A stretch of 64,000 nt of DNA from Anaerobacillus isosaccharinicus (GTDB taxonomy: Bacteria; Bacillota; Bacilli; Bacillales; Anaerobacillaceae), in assembly GCF_001866075.3 (NCBI RefSeq), contig NZ_CP063356.1, positions 4,268,164 to 4,332,163 on the forward strand. Reading direction: 5' to 3'. Under the pieces are notes generated by a model that was given only the letters and a program-made list of their open reading frames with translations, did no database searches and had not been told where the DNA came from. The position numbers were made by a program, and so were the translations under genes. This document shows, piece after piece, positions 41,738 through 51,910 of this stretch (within the stretch, counting starts at the first letter, position 1; the number at the start of each line of letters is the position of its first letter).

Positions 41738-44700
41738 CTAAACCACCTTATTCGCTCTCGGTACTAACTTCGCTGGCATTTCTTCGTTCAACTTCCAAAC
41801 AAAGCTCATTGGTTTAGTGCCGGAATGGCTTACGTATTCGGCGGTACCTAGGAACGTAAATGGTGATGTGTAGCCATTTTCGGTTTTGTATTCTCTGACG
41901 AACAAGGCGATCTTGTGGTTGTTCTTTTTGTGATGAATATAGCGCTGTGCTGTTTTGCTCTCTGGTGATACTCGGCTTTGTGTTTCCCAGTGGAAAAGTC
42001 GTTCGTTAATGGCATAGTCGTCGTACAAGGTTGATGGTGAGAAGTCTTTTTCCGATTTGTTTAATGTAATAAAGAAGATGTCTAGGTTTTTCGTTTCAAA
42101 TTGTTTCACACCTTCTCGAAACGCTGGACTTTGCTCTTCGTTAAAATGATCAAAGGCTGCAAGTATCTGCGACGTTGTGTATTGGCTATGGACTTTTAAC
42201 GGACACGAAAACGAAAAATCGTTGTCAATCTCAACATAGTCGATCATTGAATAGTTGTATTGGAGGATCGCCTTCATTTCTTCGCGCATTTCCTCTGAAC
42301 TTAAAATTGCCTCAATTGCTTCATGGAACGATTGAAATCCTTCTTTTGGTGGAGCTGCGTTGTAAAAGGAATAATAAAGGATTCCTAGCATTTGTTTTTC
42401 AGTTTCAGTAGTCACCGTTTGTTCATCTATATATCGAATTAGATAGGTTAGCAAAGCAGCCGAGTTTAGATGAAACAAGTTCGGTAACCGCTTCGTAATG
42501 AATATTTCATCGTCACAAGTAAAATCTTCTCGTAATCCCGCCTCTACTTTCATGCGCACAAATGAGCGGTCTTTGCTTTTTCCATAAAAGTCATAAATCG
42601 AATAATGATAATGCTTAAGGAAGTTTGCTAGTGTTAGCTCAAGTCCTGTGTCCTCTTCGAAGTACTTCATTTTGCTAACGAGGTTTTTCCTTGTTAAAGA
42701 GCTTTCTTTGATGTTTCGTAGAATATATTCCTTGGCCTGTTTTTCTAATTGAATAAAACAACCTTTAGGAATGTTGAAAAAACCGTTTTCTACATAATGT
42801 TTAACAGAATGCTTCGTCCGACCAATTAGAGCCCGAAACTTTTCTTCAAAAGAATAGTTTTTGTGAGCTTGTCCAACAAAGTCAAGAACAGTTAGGCAAT
42901 CTTTTCCTTCTGAAAGTCGTAAGCCTCTTCCTAATTGCTGCAAAAAGACGGTTAAACTTTCAGTTGGCCGTAGAAACAGAATGGTATTCACTTCAGGAAT
43001 ATCAATTCCTTCATTATATAAGTCAACAACGAAAATAAAGGTGATTTCGCCTTTTAGTAATTTGGATTGAGCTGCCTCTCTTAAGTTTCGATCAACACTA
43101 CCGTAAAGCGCGATCGATGGAATGTTCGCTTTTGTAAAAACGTCAGCCATATACTTGGCGTGTTCAATCGATACACAAAACCCTAGACCTTTTACCTCGT
43201 CTAGATCAGTGACATATTTATAAAGACTACTAATAATTTGGTTGCTGCGAATTTTATCCGCGGTATAAACGTTCTCAAGCTCTTTAATCTCATAGCCTTT
43301 TCGGCTCCACTTTAGCTTTGATAGGTCCACCGTATCTGTGACGCAAAAATATTGAAACGGACTTAGTAGCTTTTGATCAATCGCAGCCGTTAAGCGCATT
43401 TCTGCAGCAATCGTATCATCAAAATAAGTCAGCACATCTTTTCCATCCATCCGCTCTGGTGTCGCGGTTAGGCCTAAGAGAATTTTTGGCTTGTAGTAGC
43501 TTAGTAGCTTTTGGTACGAAGCCGCTGCCGCATGGTGGAATTCATCAACGATAATAAAATCATAAAAGTCACTTGTCGTTTTTTCATAGAGCTTTGATGA
43601 GTTAAAGCTTTGGATCGACACAAACAAATGGTCGAGTGAATCAGGAGTATGTCCACCAACTAATAAATCACCAAAGTTAAAATCTCGTAAAATGGCACGA
43701 AAGGTTGTCCTACTTTGTTTTAGGATTTCTTCACGATGTGCCACAAATAATAGCTTTGCCTGACGACCATTTTTTTTATAAAAACGCTTGTAGTCAAAGG
43801 CTGAAATGACAGTTTTCCCAACGCCAGTTGCCGCAACGAGTAAGTTTTTCATCCGACCAAATACTTCGCGCTCTGCTTGAAGCTTTTCTAGGATCTCTTT
43901 TTGGAAGTGATAGGGTTGGATATCAAACTGAAAGTGATTTTCTTCGTTGTCATCGTTTTTCGTTTTACTTAACGCTGTCTTTAACCGCTGTTGGTCCTCT
44001 TCTTTTTCACTGTCAAAAAAGATAAATTCACCGTCGTTCCAATAGCTTTCAAAGGTCGCATCGAATTTTTTCACAATATCAAACGAATCTTTCTCAGTTA
44101 TTTTCAAGTTCCACTCTAATCCTGACGTAAGCGCAGGGTTAGATAAATTTGAAGAGCCAATATATGCCGTCGTAAAGCCCGTTTCTCGCTTAAACATATA
44201 GGCTTTGGCATGAAGTCTCGTGCGGTCTTTATCATAAGAGATTTTCACTTCAGTGTTGGCGAGTTTGCTTAACTCGATAATGGCTTTATAGTCTGAAGCT
44301 TCCATATAAGAAGTTGTGATCACTCTTAGTTTGTTGCCACGTTCCGTAAACGCTCTTAAGTCTTCAATAATACATCGAAGACCACTCCATTTAATGAAGG
44401 AAACGAGCATATCAATCTGATCTGCAGATTGAATTTCGCGACTCAGTTCACCTAACATGTTCGGTTCATGGTGCGAGCCTGTGAAGAGCGAACTTTGCGA
44501 AATCGGGGTGATTGGGCGAACGACCCCTTCTTTTTTCAAACTCCTCGTGCTATTGAGTTTTGAATAGATGGAAGTCAGTACTTCCCCTTCTTCGGCAATT
44601 TGTAGGGACTGGAATTCTTTGTCATTGAGACGTTCACTTAAAATCATGATGATCTCATTGCATGTTTTTATTTGGTTTAATAGCGCTACTTGATCATCCT

Positions 44701-44881
44701 TCTCGTCATCATGAACAAAGTTAAGCGCTTTTCTTGTTATCGATGATATGTATGTAGCCAGCATCTTCCGCGCTTCTTCTACGTCTAGATTTTCTGTTTG
44801 AATGTCGTGGTTTGTGAGTAGGCTAAGTTCATTTTTTAGCTTTTTATTGATGATTTCTTCGTATATACCTTCAGGGAGCAT
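41738..44881 (-). CDS. PLD-nuclease/DEAD helicase with C-terminal DUF3427
   Basis: A 1047-residue protein: helical N-terminus, PLD motif (H224-A-K226 in 'RLHAKAYMF', SSN 243-245), superfamily 2 helicase (Walker A ATGVGKT 351-357; DEFHHA 446-451; motif VI 'QQLGRGLRL'), and a C-terminal DUF3427 region of about 300 residues. It is a paralogue of the 32527 protein with an extra N-terminal ~130 and C-terminal DUF3427. The family acts on DNA by inference; it occurs in defence islands with HIT and nucleotide-hydrolase genes. It stands alone between two GGGACAGG-type repeats. Confidence 0.9.
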   Translation of the reverse strand: MLPEGIYEEIINKKLKNELSLLTNHDIQTENLDVEEARKMLATYISSITRKALNFVHDDEKDDQVALLNQIKTCNEIIMILSERLNDKEFQSLQIAEEGEVLTSIYSKLNSTRSLKKEGVVRPITPISQSSLFTGSHHEPNMLGELSREIQSADQIDMLVSFIKWSGLRCIIEDLRAFTERGNKLRVITTSYMEASDYKAIIELSKLANTEVKISYDKDRTRLHAKAYMFKRETGFTTAYIGSSNLSNPALTSGLEWNLKITEKDSFDIVKKFDATFESYWNDGEFIFFDSEKEEDQQRLKTALSKTKNDDNEENHFQFDIQPYHFQKEILEKLQAEREVFGRMKNLLVAATGVGKTVISAFDYKRFYKKNGRQAKLLFVAHREEILKQSRTTFRAILRDFNFGDLLVGGHTPDSLDHLFVSIQSFNSSKLYEKTTSDFYDFIIVDEFHHAAAASYQKLLSYYKPKILLGLTATPERMDGKDVLTYFDDTIAAEMRLTAAIDQKLLSPFQYFCVTDTVDLSKLKWSRKGYEIKELENVYTADKIRSNQIISSLYKYVTDLDEVKGLGFCVSIEHAKYMADVFTKANIPSIALYGSVDRNLREAAQSKLLKGEITFIFVVDLYNEGIDIPEVNTILFLRPTESLTVFLQQLGRGLRLSEGKDCLTVLDFVGQAHKNYSFEEKFRALIGRTKHSVKHYVENGFFNIPKGCFIQLEKQAKEYILRNIKESSLTRKNLVSKMKYFEEDTGLELTLANFLKHYHYSIYDFYGKSKDRSFVRMKVEAGLREDFTCDDEIFITKRLPNLFHLNSAALLTYLIRYIDEQTVTTETEKQMLGILYYSFYNAAPPKEGFQSFHEAIEAILSSEEMREEMKAILQYNYSMIDYVEIDNDFSFSCPLKVHSQYTTSQILAAFDHFNEEQSPAFREGVKQFETKNLDIFFITLNKSEKDFSPSTLYDDYAINERLFHWETQSRVSPESKTAQRYIHHKKNNHKIALFVREYKTENGYTSPFTFLGTAEYVSHSGTKPMSFVWKLNEEMPAKLVPRANKVV

Positions 44882-44892
44882 TGGATCACCTC

Positions 44893-44968
44893 GTGGGACA
44901 GAGGGACAGGTTCACTGTCCCAGTTTTAGTTAAAGCATGGGACAAGGGACCTGTCCCCTTGTCCTGTT
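44893..44968. repeat. Dispersed GGGACAGG-type inverted repeat, copy 2
   Basis: GGGACAGGTTCACTGTCCC, a short linker and GGGACAAGGGACCTGTCCCC form two adjacent hairpins. The same order occurs at 56919-56980. It lies just upstream of the DUF3427 helicase. Confidence 0.85.
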
Positions 44969-45231
44969 TAATCTATCCATATAATGGGTTATCTATCATA
45001 ATTCGACAGTGAGGGTCGAAAACCTTTGTTATTGGTTAGGAAAATTAAAAAAGAAGCCTAACTTTGCTCAAGAATGAGATAGGATAGACTACTTTTTTCA
45101 TTTGACTCACTTTTATTTAATTTCTTATTTTAGATAATCTTATCCTGCTAAAGATCTTCTTGGATTTTTAGGATATCAGAAATACTATTTACAGTTTTTG
45201 TTTTCTCATAAACCCCAACATTTTTTTGTTG
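44969..45231. other. Intergenic, nothing recognised
   Basis: No gene or RNA identified; contains an AAGCCTAACTTTGCTC segment like that near 35930. Confidence 0.5.
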
Positions 45232-46464
45232 TTATACTTTTTTTGTTAGAAATACATAAGAATTTCTACCTGCTCCGTGACCAAGATATCCCATAAAAAT
45301 AGTTGAAATTAATAAAATAATAATTGAAACAGTCCAAGTTTGAAACTGGTCATAAAGAAAACCAAGGAATATAGGTCCTATTGCTGCAATCAAATATCCC
45401 ATTGATTGAGCCATACCTGACAATTGCATTGCCTGTTTGGAATTCTTAGTGCGTAGCACAAGAAACGTAAGTGCTAAACTAAATCCAGCACCCTGTACAA
45501 TTCCCACCAATATAACAAAAAACATAAGTAAGTTTATTGTACTTACCTGCCAAATTCCAAATATACCTATAAAAAAAAGGAGAGCTATACTTACGGCCAA
45601 CCCACTTTGACTTTTAGATCTGTTTGCTATGATTGGCGCAAGGAAATTACCAGGTAATCCAACTAGTAATAAAATAGAAAGCATCCAACCTGACAAAGAT
45701 GTAGTGATACCTTTGCTTTGTAATATAGTTGGTAACCAAGATACTAAGCTAAAGAAAAGAAGCGACTGAAAACCCATAAAGAAAGTTACTTTCCAAGCGA
45801 TATTAGACCTAAACAAACTTTTTGCGGATTTACCGATGTCCTCTTGAATAAGATTTTTTTGATTTCCCCTAAACGTAAAAAGGGTATACCATATTATAAT
45901 TGCGAGTATTCCAAATATACTCCAAAACAGTAAAGAAGCATTCCAACCCATTCCTATATAATTCGTAAGAGGAATACTGAATCCCGATGCTAAAGAAGCT
46001 GACATACCCATGGTTGTTGAATAAATGGAAGTTAAAAGCCCTACCTTAGCTGGGAAATAATATTTTACAATCCCAGGTAAAATAACTGTACCCATTGCTA
46101 TCCCAATCCCAATTAAGACACTACCAAGAATTAACGTGGTGGCCCAAGGAATTGAACGAACACATATACCAAAAGTAAGTACTGTTAGACCAATTAATAT
46201 CGTAAATTCATGCCCCTTACGGATACTGATTTTTGAGACAACAGGTGAAGTTAAAGAAAAAGCTAACAAAGGAATGGTTGTAAGTAGACCAGCTATACTA
46301 TTAGAGAGATTCAATTCACTCCTTATTAGAACAATGAGGGGGCCAACAGAAGTAATTGCTGGTCTTAGGTTTAAAGCTAATAAGATAATACCCATCATAA
46401 GCAACATTTTATTGTATTTCCTTTTAGAAGGTGTTTGAAAAAACGATATAAATGTGAATATCAT
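45232..46464 (-). CDS. CynX/NimT family MFS transporter
   Basis: About 410 residues, 12 membrane spans, opening 'MLLMMGIILLALNLRPAITSVGPL', the mark of the CynX/NimT (cyanate permease / 2-nitroimidazole transporter) MFS group. The ATG at 46464 follows AAGGAG (nine-base spacing); the frame extends 16 codons further upstream without a site. It lies downstream of dctM with a hairpin (46493-46518) between, and may export or import a small nitrogen compound of the adjoining cluster. Confidence 0.8.
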   Translation of the reverse strand: MIFTFISFFQTPSKRKYNKMLLMMGIILLALNLRPAITSVGPLIVLIRSELNLSNSIAGLLTTIPLLAFSLTSPVVSKISIRKGHEFTILIGLTVLTFGICVRSIPWATTLILGSVLIGIGIAMGTVILPGIVKYYFPAKVGLLTSIYSTTMGMSASLASGFSIPLTNYIGMGWNASLLFWSIFGILAIIIWYTLFTFRGNQKNLIQEDIGKSAKSLFRSNIAWKVTFFMGFQSLLFFSLVSWLPTILQSKGITTSLSGWMLSILLLVGLPGNFLAPIIANRSKSQSGLAVSIALLFFIGIFGIWQVSTINLLMFFVILVGIVQGAGFSLALTFLVLRTKNSKQAMQLSGMAQSMGYLIAAIGPIFLGFLYDQFQTWTVSIIILLISTIFMGYLGHGAGRNSYVFLTKKV

Positions 46465-46492
46465 ATTTGTTATCTCCTTAGGAAAAGTATCA

Positions 46493-46518
46493 AAAGACTT
46501 GGCTGATGCCAAGTCTTT
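46493..46518. terminator. Hairpin in the leader of the CynX-type gene
   Basis: AAAGACTTGGC, TGAT, GCCAAGTCTTT: 11-bp perfect stem, weak T tail on the minus strand. It lies 30 bases upstream of the start codon and could terminate the dctPQM transcript or act in the leader. Confidence 0.5.
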
Positions 46519-46679
46519 ATAGTAAATATCACTTTACGCTCAGTACTTCTGCTAAACTAGTTTTCTAACATTATGACTTAAAAGACCAGTTCAAAAAACC
46601 TATCCTAAGCTAATAAATTCATTAAATATTCGTTGCTTAGTTAACTTTTGTAAAAATCTATTTAACTATTTTACTGTTT

Positions 46680-47951
46680 TTAAGGCATTAAATTAGGCAA
46701 CCATAACGCAATCTCTGGAATAAACGTTACTAATAAAAGTGTAATAATACTAATAAAGATGAATGGAACCAAGCCAGGTACGACTCTTTCGTATGGTACT
46801 TTAAAAGTACCAGTAGCAACAAATATATTTAGACCAAAAGGAGGTGTAATCATTCCAATAGACGCATTCATAACAATAAGGATACCCAGATGTACTGGAT
46901 CAACACCAATCGACATTGCAACTGGATAAACTAAAGGAGTTAGGATAATAATGGAGGAATTTGGATCTAAAAACATTCCTGCAATTAAAAATATAACGTT
47001 TATTAATAACAATATAAGGATAGGGTTCATCCCATCTAACAGACTTACCAACATCTGAGGAATTTGCGCTACCGTAAGTAACCAAGATAGTAAGGAACCT
47101 GCTGCAATCAGGATAAATATCATCGCGATTACTCTTCCAGATGAGGCTGCGATTCGATAGATATCAAGAGGCTTCAAGGATCGATAAATTAATAACTCTA
47201 CAATAATTACATAGGCTACTGCTATAGCTGCAGCTTCGGTTGGAGTTACAATACCTAAATAAATTCCACCTAAGATAACAACAGGAAAGCCCAATGCCCA
47301 AAACGCTTGTATGAAGGAGTGCAGGACCTCTTTAAAGGTAGCTCTTTTGCTTCTTGGTAAGTTATACTTTTTTGCATAAATAAAAATGAATAACATAAAG
47401 AATGCTGATGTCAATAAACCGACGGATATACCTGAAATAAAGACTTTGCCAATCGAGGTACCTGATATAACACCATATAAAATCATAGCTACACCCGGAG
47501 GGATTAACATCGATAATGTACTACTTGAAACGATTGTTCCTAGCGCAAGTTTTTCACTGTATCCTTCTTTTAGAAGAGCCGGCAAAAGAATTGTTCCAAC
47601 TGCCACGATAGCTGCAGGCCCCGTGCCCGAAATTGCTCCAAATAATGTACAAGTAACCACAGTTGCTAAAGCAAGTCCCCCGGGAAGGTGCCCTACTAAA
47701 CTATTTACAAAGCTAACCAAACGACCACCTATTCTCCCTTCTGACATGATCGCTGCGGCAAACATAAAAAACGGGATAGCTAATAATGAAAAAGTGTCTA
47801 TCCCTCCTATTAATCTTTGAATTGCCAAAGTTTCATTCAAGTTTTGAAAAGTGGTGAAAAAGCTAATAAGTGAAGGGATGATAATTGCAATAAAAATTGG
47901 GGTCCCAAATAATAACAAAATTAAAAAAATGGATACTAATATATAAAACAT
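46680..47951 (-). CDS. dctM: TRAP transporter large permease (DctM)
   Basis: A 423-residue protein with about 12 spans of the DctM/TRAP large-subunit family ('GTPIFIAIIIPSLISF', 'GAISGTGPAAIVAVGTILLPAL', 'IGMITPPFGLNIFVATG'). It forms the translocation channel of a sodium-driven TRAP transporter with DctQ and DctP. It follows dctQ by ten bases. Last gene of the transporter operon. Confidence 0.9.
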   Translation of the reverse strand: MFYILVSIFLILLLFGTPIFIAIIIPSLISFFTTFQNLNETLAIQRLIGGIDTFSLLAIPFFMFAAAIMSEGRIGGRLVSFVNSLVGHLPGGLALATVVTCTLFGAISGTGPAAIVAVGTILLPALLKEGYSEKLALGTIVSSSTLSMLIPPGVAMILYGVISGTSIGKVFISGISVGLLTSAFFMLFIFIYAKKYNLPRSKRATFKEVLHSFIQAFWALGFPVVILGGIYLGIVTPTEAAAIAVAYVIIVELLIYRSLKPLDIYRIAASSGRVIAMIFILIAAGSLLSWLLTVAQIPQMLVSLLDGMNPILILLLINVIFLIAGMFLDPNSSIIILTPLVYPVAMSIGVDPVHLGILIVMNASIGMITPPFGLNIFVATGTFKVPYERVVPGLVPFIFISIITLLLVTFIPEIALWLPNLMP

Positions 47952-47961
47952 TGTATCCCCC

Positions 47962-48453
47962 CTATTTGTTTAAGACTTTTTTTAAGAATTGAAACGACAT
48001 TAGGAAGGTACCTATTGGTACCGCTAGATATAATAACCAGATCGGCATACCCATGGTTACACTTTTATTCCCAATGTTATACATATTTATTGTTATCACA
48101 AACCCCAAATAAAATAAGTATAAAGCTAGAAGCGTATTAACTACATTTACGATTTTTTTAATGATTTCCCTGATAGATTGTCTAAATTTATTTGTTAAAA
48201 CCTCTATCTTAACGTGATCATCAAATCTAGTACATGTACTTATCCCTATAAAAGTAATCCAGACAATAATATACCTAGCTAACTCTTCGGCCCAGTTTAT
48301 TGACGTACCGAAAAAATATCTTGATATGACATTAACAAATATTAAACCCGAGATAAAAATTAACCCGGTAGCTATAACAAAGTTTTCAAAATGACTAATA
48401 TATCTATCGACATTTCTAAATATTTTCTGACTTAAAGAACTAAAGGTACTCAA
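47962..48453 (-). CDS. dctQ: TRAP transporter small permease (DctQ)
   Basis: A 163-residue protein with four membrane segments; 'SINWAEELARYIIVWITFIG' is the typical DctQ motif. Between dctP and dctM. Ribosome binding site GGGAGGG is present. Confidence 0.9.
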   Translation of the reverse strand: MSTFSSLSQKIFRNVDRYISHFENFVIATGLIFISGLIFVNVISRYFFGTSINWAEELARYIIVWITFIGISTCTRFDDHVKIEVLTNKFRQSIREIIKKIVNVVNTLLALYLFYLGFVITINMYNIGNKSVTMGMPIWLLYLAVPIGTFLMSFQFLKKVLNK

Positions 48454-48550
48454 TTTTTTACCACCCTCCCTTAGTCTCTCGTTTTTCTAATGGTTGTAAC
48501 ACCCTATAACTTAACAAGCTATAGAGTGTTACATTGTTTAATTCAAATCG

Positions 48551-49579
48551 CTACTTTCCTGTTATTCTCTTAATTTCAGCTTCAATATCATTAAAGAGTT
48601 TCTTTCCTTGTTCACCGAAATGGTTTCGAGCAAACTCAATAATAGGTTTGGCGTCTTCCTCAAACACTGTTCTTTGTTCAGGAGTTACCTCATGGATGTT
48701 TACTCCTTCTGATAATATGATGCCTTTTGCTCTTTCAATTGCCTCATAAGTACTATCTACTGTAACTTTTTGGCCTTCTTCTACACCCTTGATAATTGCC
48801 GCTTGAATATCTGCATCAAGACTTTCAAACCATTTTTGATTTACCAAGAATAATTGATCCAATGTTCCATGTGTTGTTAAAGAAATATCAGATTGGACTT
48901 CATGGAATTTCATATCAAAGATTGTATCAATTGGATTTTCTTGCCCATCGATCGCTCTTGATTGTAGTGCACTATAAGTCTCGGAAAAGTCCATGGTAAT
49001 TCCATCTGCCCCAAACGTTTTCGCTTGCTCAAATAAAATTGGCGATGCCATTACCCTTACTTTTAACCCCTTTAAATCATCAGGTTTTAAAATCGGACGA
49101 TTCGCTGAATATTGCATGTATCCTGTATGCCAAATACTTAACGTTTTAATACCGACTTCCTCAGTCGTATCTAGCAATGCTCTAATAGCGTCTGAACTAT
49201 ATAGTTCTTTTAGATCATCAAGATCTGGAGGCAAAAAGAACGGAGTGTCTAATAGTGTAATTAACGGCTGAGTTCCTCCAAGGTATGCTGTAGGAACAAC
49301 AACCATTTCAATATTTCCTGACTGAACACCTTCTACCTGATCCCTTTGTCCACCTAACTGCGAAGATGGGTAAACGTCAACCTTAACACGGCCCTCGGTT
49401 TCAGCTTCAACAATCTCTTTTACTTTGTGCGCCCCTAAGTCTCTAGCACTCCCCGGACTGGAAACGTGACTTAGTTTGATAACGATTTCCTTATCAACAG
49501 TACTCGATGCATCTTGCCCACACCCTATTATCAAAAACGATAACAAGATTGCTACAAAAATTAACCCTGTTTTTTTCAT
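48551..49579 (-). CDS. dctP: TRAP substrate-binding lipoprotein (DctP)
   Basis: A 342-residue solute-binding protein: lipoprotein signal with lipobox LIIGC (Cys20), then the DctP fold ('KLSHVSSPGSARDLGAHKVKE', 'GGQRDQVEGVQSGNIEM', 'GLKVRVMASPI', with 'Q..AI D GQENPIDTI' region). It captures a dicarboxylate-like or amide substrate outside the membrane and hands it to DctQM. First gene of the dctPQM operon. The neighbouring hydrolases suggest a carboxylate-bearing nitrogen compound as substrate. Confidence 0.9.
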   Translation of the reverse strand: MKKTGLIFVAILLSFLIIGCGQDASSTVDKEIVIKLSHVSSPGSARDLGAHKVKEIVEAETEGRVKVDVYPSSQLGGQRDQVEGVQSGNIEMVVVPTAYLGGTQPLITLLDTPFFLPPDLDDLKELYSSDAIRALLDTTEEVGIKTLSIWHTGYMQYSANRPILKPDDLKGLKVRVMASPILFEQAKTFGADGITMDFSETYSALQSRAIDGQENPIDTIFDMKFHEVQSDISLTTHGTLDQLFLVNQKWFESLDADIQAAIIKGVEEGQKVTVDSTYEAIERAKGIILSEGVNIHEVTPEQRTVFEEDAKPIIEFARNHFGEQGKKLFNDIEAEIKRITGK

Positions 49580-50050
49580 AATTCATCCTCCTAATTTTTT
49601 TAATTTAATATTCTATCCATTTGTAGGTTTAAGTAGTTACTTGAACCCATTTTCATATACCTCCCCAACTATACGATTTAAGTGAAGTCAGATAAGTAGT
49701 GGAAATATTCTAATATTAAAACAATATTATCATGGACTGGATTTGAATTATTCAGATCATTGCACAAATTTTTAGGGATATTTTTGTTTCTTGACCACAA
49801 ATTAAACTTATAATTAATAGTTTCGTACACGAAGAGATTTTTGGATCTATAACTATTGTGATGAAATACACAAGTAAGGAGAATTTAATTACAATAACAA
49901 ATAACAACCCAATTTGTATTTTAACTCAGACTTTGATTAACCTTCGGCAACTTTTTGCTACAATTGCTTTAGTCGCAGGATTTAATACTGAAAAATAATT
50001 ACCTTACTCTCAGTCGGTAGTTTGTCGGTTATTAAAAAAAACAATTCTAT
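49580..50050. other. Intergenic stretch of 471 bases upstream of dctP
   Basis: No gene found. AT-rich; must hold the dctPQM promoter (toward 49580) and the end region of the nitrilase gene. No clear operator or riboswitch. Confidence 0.5.
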
Positions 50051-51619
50051 TTATTTTATTAAACCTCCATAAAAACGTGGACGTCGATTTTTAAAAACAT
50101 TTGTACCTGGAACAACATCTTTAATTCTGCTTAAGGAAAAGGCTGTGAACGTCCCACAAGCATGGATTTTTTCATTTCTTAAAGTGGAAGCTATAATACT
50201 TCCATTTGGATCAATCACCTGACTCACTCCGCTGTCTTCGTCTCCTCTTGAACTAGCTGAAACAACAAAAATTCTACTTTCTGCCGCTCGGGTTCTACCA
50301 ATATTGCTAGCTAAAGAATGCGTTAGACAATTTGGCCAGATGAGGCAATCAGCACCTAACACCATTAATGTCCTAGGCCACTCGGGTAACAGCGCCTCAA
50401 TTCCATGCATTATACCAATTTTCCCCCATTTAGTCTGATATATAGGTGTTGCAGTTTTCGATAAAGATTTTTCATGATGTAAGGTGGAAAATGTAGCTTC
50501 AATTCCATTACTTGTAATAATATAGCTAAGCATTCTCTTATTCTTTTCTTCTACAGTTGCTATTAAAACTAAACTTTCCGGAAGAAATGATACGACCTCA
50601 TCAACATGCTGAGATACGTCCACACTAGTTGATGGCATGCAAATAATATTACTTCCATGATTAACCAAACGCTTTATCATCTGAATATACTCTGTATGGT
50701 TATTGATTTCTCCCGCTGCAACAGTAATATAAGGTGTAATTTCTTCTGGTATTACTTTCTCCTTCATAATGCAAGATATTGGTAATAAATTATTTTCTAC
50801 TGTAAGAGGTGTGTATAATTCTTGTCGGCGCTTAATTGGATATCGAATAGACGAACGAGTAATTTCACCTTTTTTATCAGTAGGAATTTCTACCGATACA
50901 ATTTCATTCTGATCTGAACTAGCTTGGTATACAGTAGTTCCATCGGGTGCAAAAACACCTGAGCGTCCGGTATACGTAATACTATTTGCTTCTACTCCCC
51001 ACTTGTCAGAAACAGCTAACCAAACATTATTCTCTAACGCTCTTACGGAAAGCATATAAGCACTTTGAGCATTTTGAAGGCTAGATAGCTCAGGCCCAGT
51101 AGCCGTTAAGTTGGCTAAATCAATAATAAGCACTGCCCCCTCCAATACAGCTAACCGTACAATTTCTGGCATTCTTGCATCAGCACATACTACTAAGGCC
51201 ACTCTCCCAAAATCTGTATCAGCAACAGCTAAATCTTCCCCTTCAGAAAACCACTCATTATCAAAGTGCCATAGGAATGACTTCCTCTTTTTCACAACCT
51301 CTTCCCCACTTCGGCCAATTAATATTGCAGAGTTATATACTTGATCTCCAAACTTCTCTACATATCCATAAGCAATGTAAACATGATTAGCTCTAGCAAT
51401 TTCCTTTATTCGATTTAAGTACCTTTCACCATCGCTTAGCAAAAGTTCTCCAAGGTCCCCTTCATCGGAATGAATAAAATATGCTGGAAAAGAGCACTCT
51501 GGTACGAGAATTAGGTCATGGTCCTTTGAAGCATCAAGCACTTTCTTTTCTAAATGTTCGAAGGCTTGCTGATAATCTTTTAAATCGTTAGCTTTTAATT
51601 GAACTACAGCTACTCTCAT
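50051..51619 (-). CDS. Tandem nitrilase-domain hydrolase, second domain degenerate
   Basis: A 522-residue protein with two carbon-nitrogen hydrolase domains. Domain 1 (1-260) has the Glu-Lys-Cys triad: E41 ('LVPECSFPAY'), K113 ('KKRKSFLWH'), C145 ('VVCADARMPE'). Domain 2 (about 283-522) keeps the fold ('GKIGIMHGIEALLPEWPR', 'GRTRAAESRIFVVSASSRGD') but has Ser in place of the catalytic Glu and no Cys at the nucleophile position. Normal family members are 270-330 residues. With the adjacent amidohydrolase and PucR-type regulator it may cleave an N-carbamoyl or amide intermediate; substrate unknown. Confidence 0.85.
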   Translation of the reverse strand: MRVAVVQLKANDLKDYQQAFEHLEKKVLDASKDHDLILVPECSFPAYFIHSDEGDLGELLLSDGERYLNRIKEIARANHVYIAYGYVEKFGDQVYNSAILIGRSGEEVVKKRKSFLWHFDNEWFSEGEDLAVADTDFGRVALVVCADARMPEIVRLAVLEGAVLIIDLANLTATGPELSSLQNAQSAYMLSVRALENNVWLAVSDKWGVEANSITYTGRSGVFAPDGTTVYQASSDQNEIVSVEIPTDKKGEITRSSIRYPIKRRQELYTPLTVENNLLPISCIMKEKVIPEEITPYITVAAGEINNHTEYIQMIKRLVNHGSNIICMPSTSVDVSQHVDEVVSFLPESLVLIATVEEKNKRMLSYIITSNGIEATFSTLHHEKSLSKTATPIYQTKWGKIGIMHGIEALLPEWPRTLMVLGADCLIWPNCLTHSLASNIGRTRAAESRIFVVSASSRGDEDSGVSQVIDPNGSIIASTLRNEKIHACGTFTAFSLSRIKDVVPGTNVFKNRRPRFYGGLIK

Positions 51620-51910
51620 TTGGAATTCCTCCTTTCAATGATTAAGAATTATTGCGTTTACCCTCTAGTAATACAATATAAAAATAGATTAACTAACAAT
51701 TCACTAGTTTATTAACTTGAATTAAACTTCACTTGATAAACACTTATATCTGTTAATTAAATTTCATAACCGTTTTTTAGATTATTTAGATCACAATAAA
51801 CAAATTAATCCTCTCTTTTTTAGTTTTAAATATATCAACTAATTAGAAGGAAAAGTATATGGGAGGTAAACAAAGATTTTCATATTAAATTGTGGCGGAG
51901 ACATAAAGTT
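51620..51910. other. Intergenic, no gene recognised
   Basis: AT-rich spacer between the nitrilase gene and the 3' end of the split regulator; promoter of the nitrilase gene is expected here. Confidence 0.5.
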
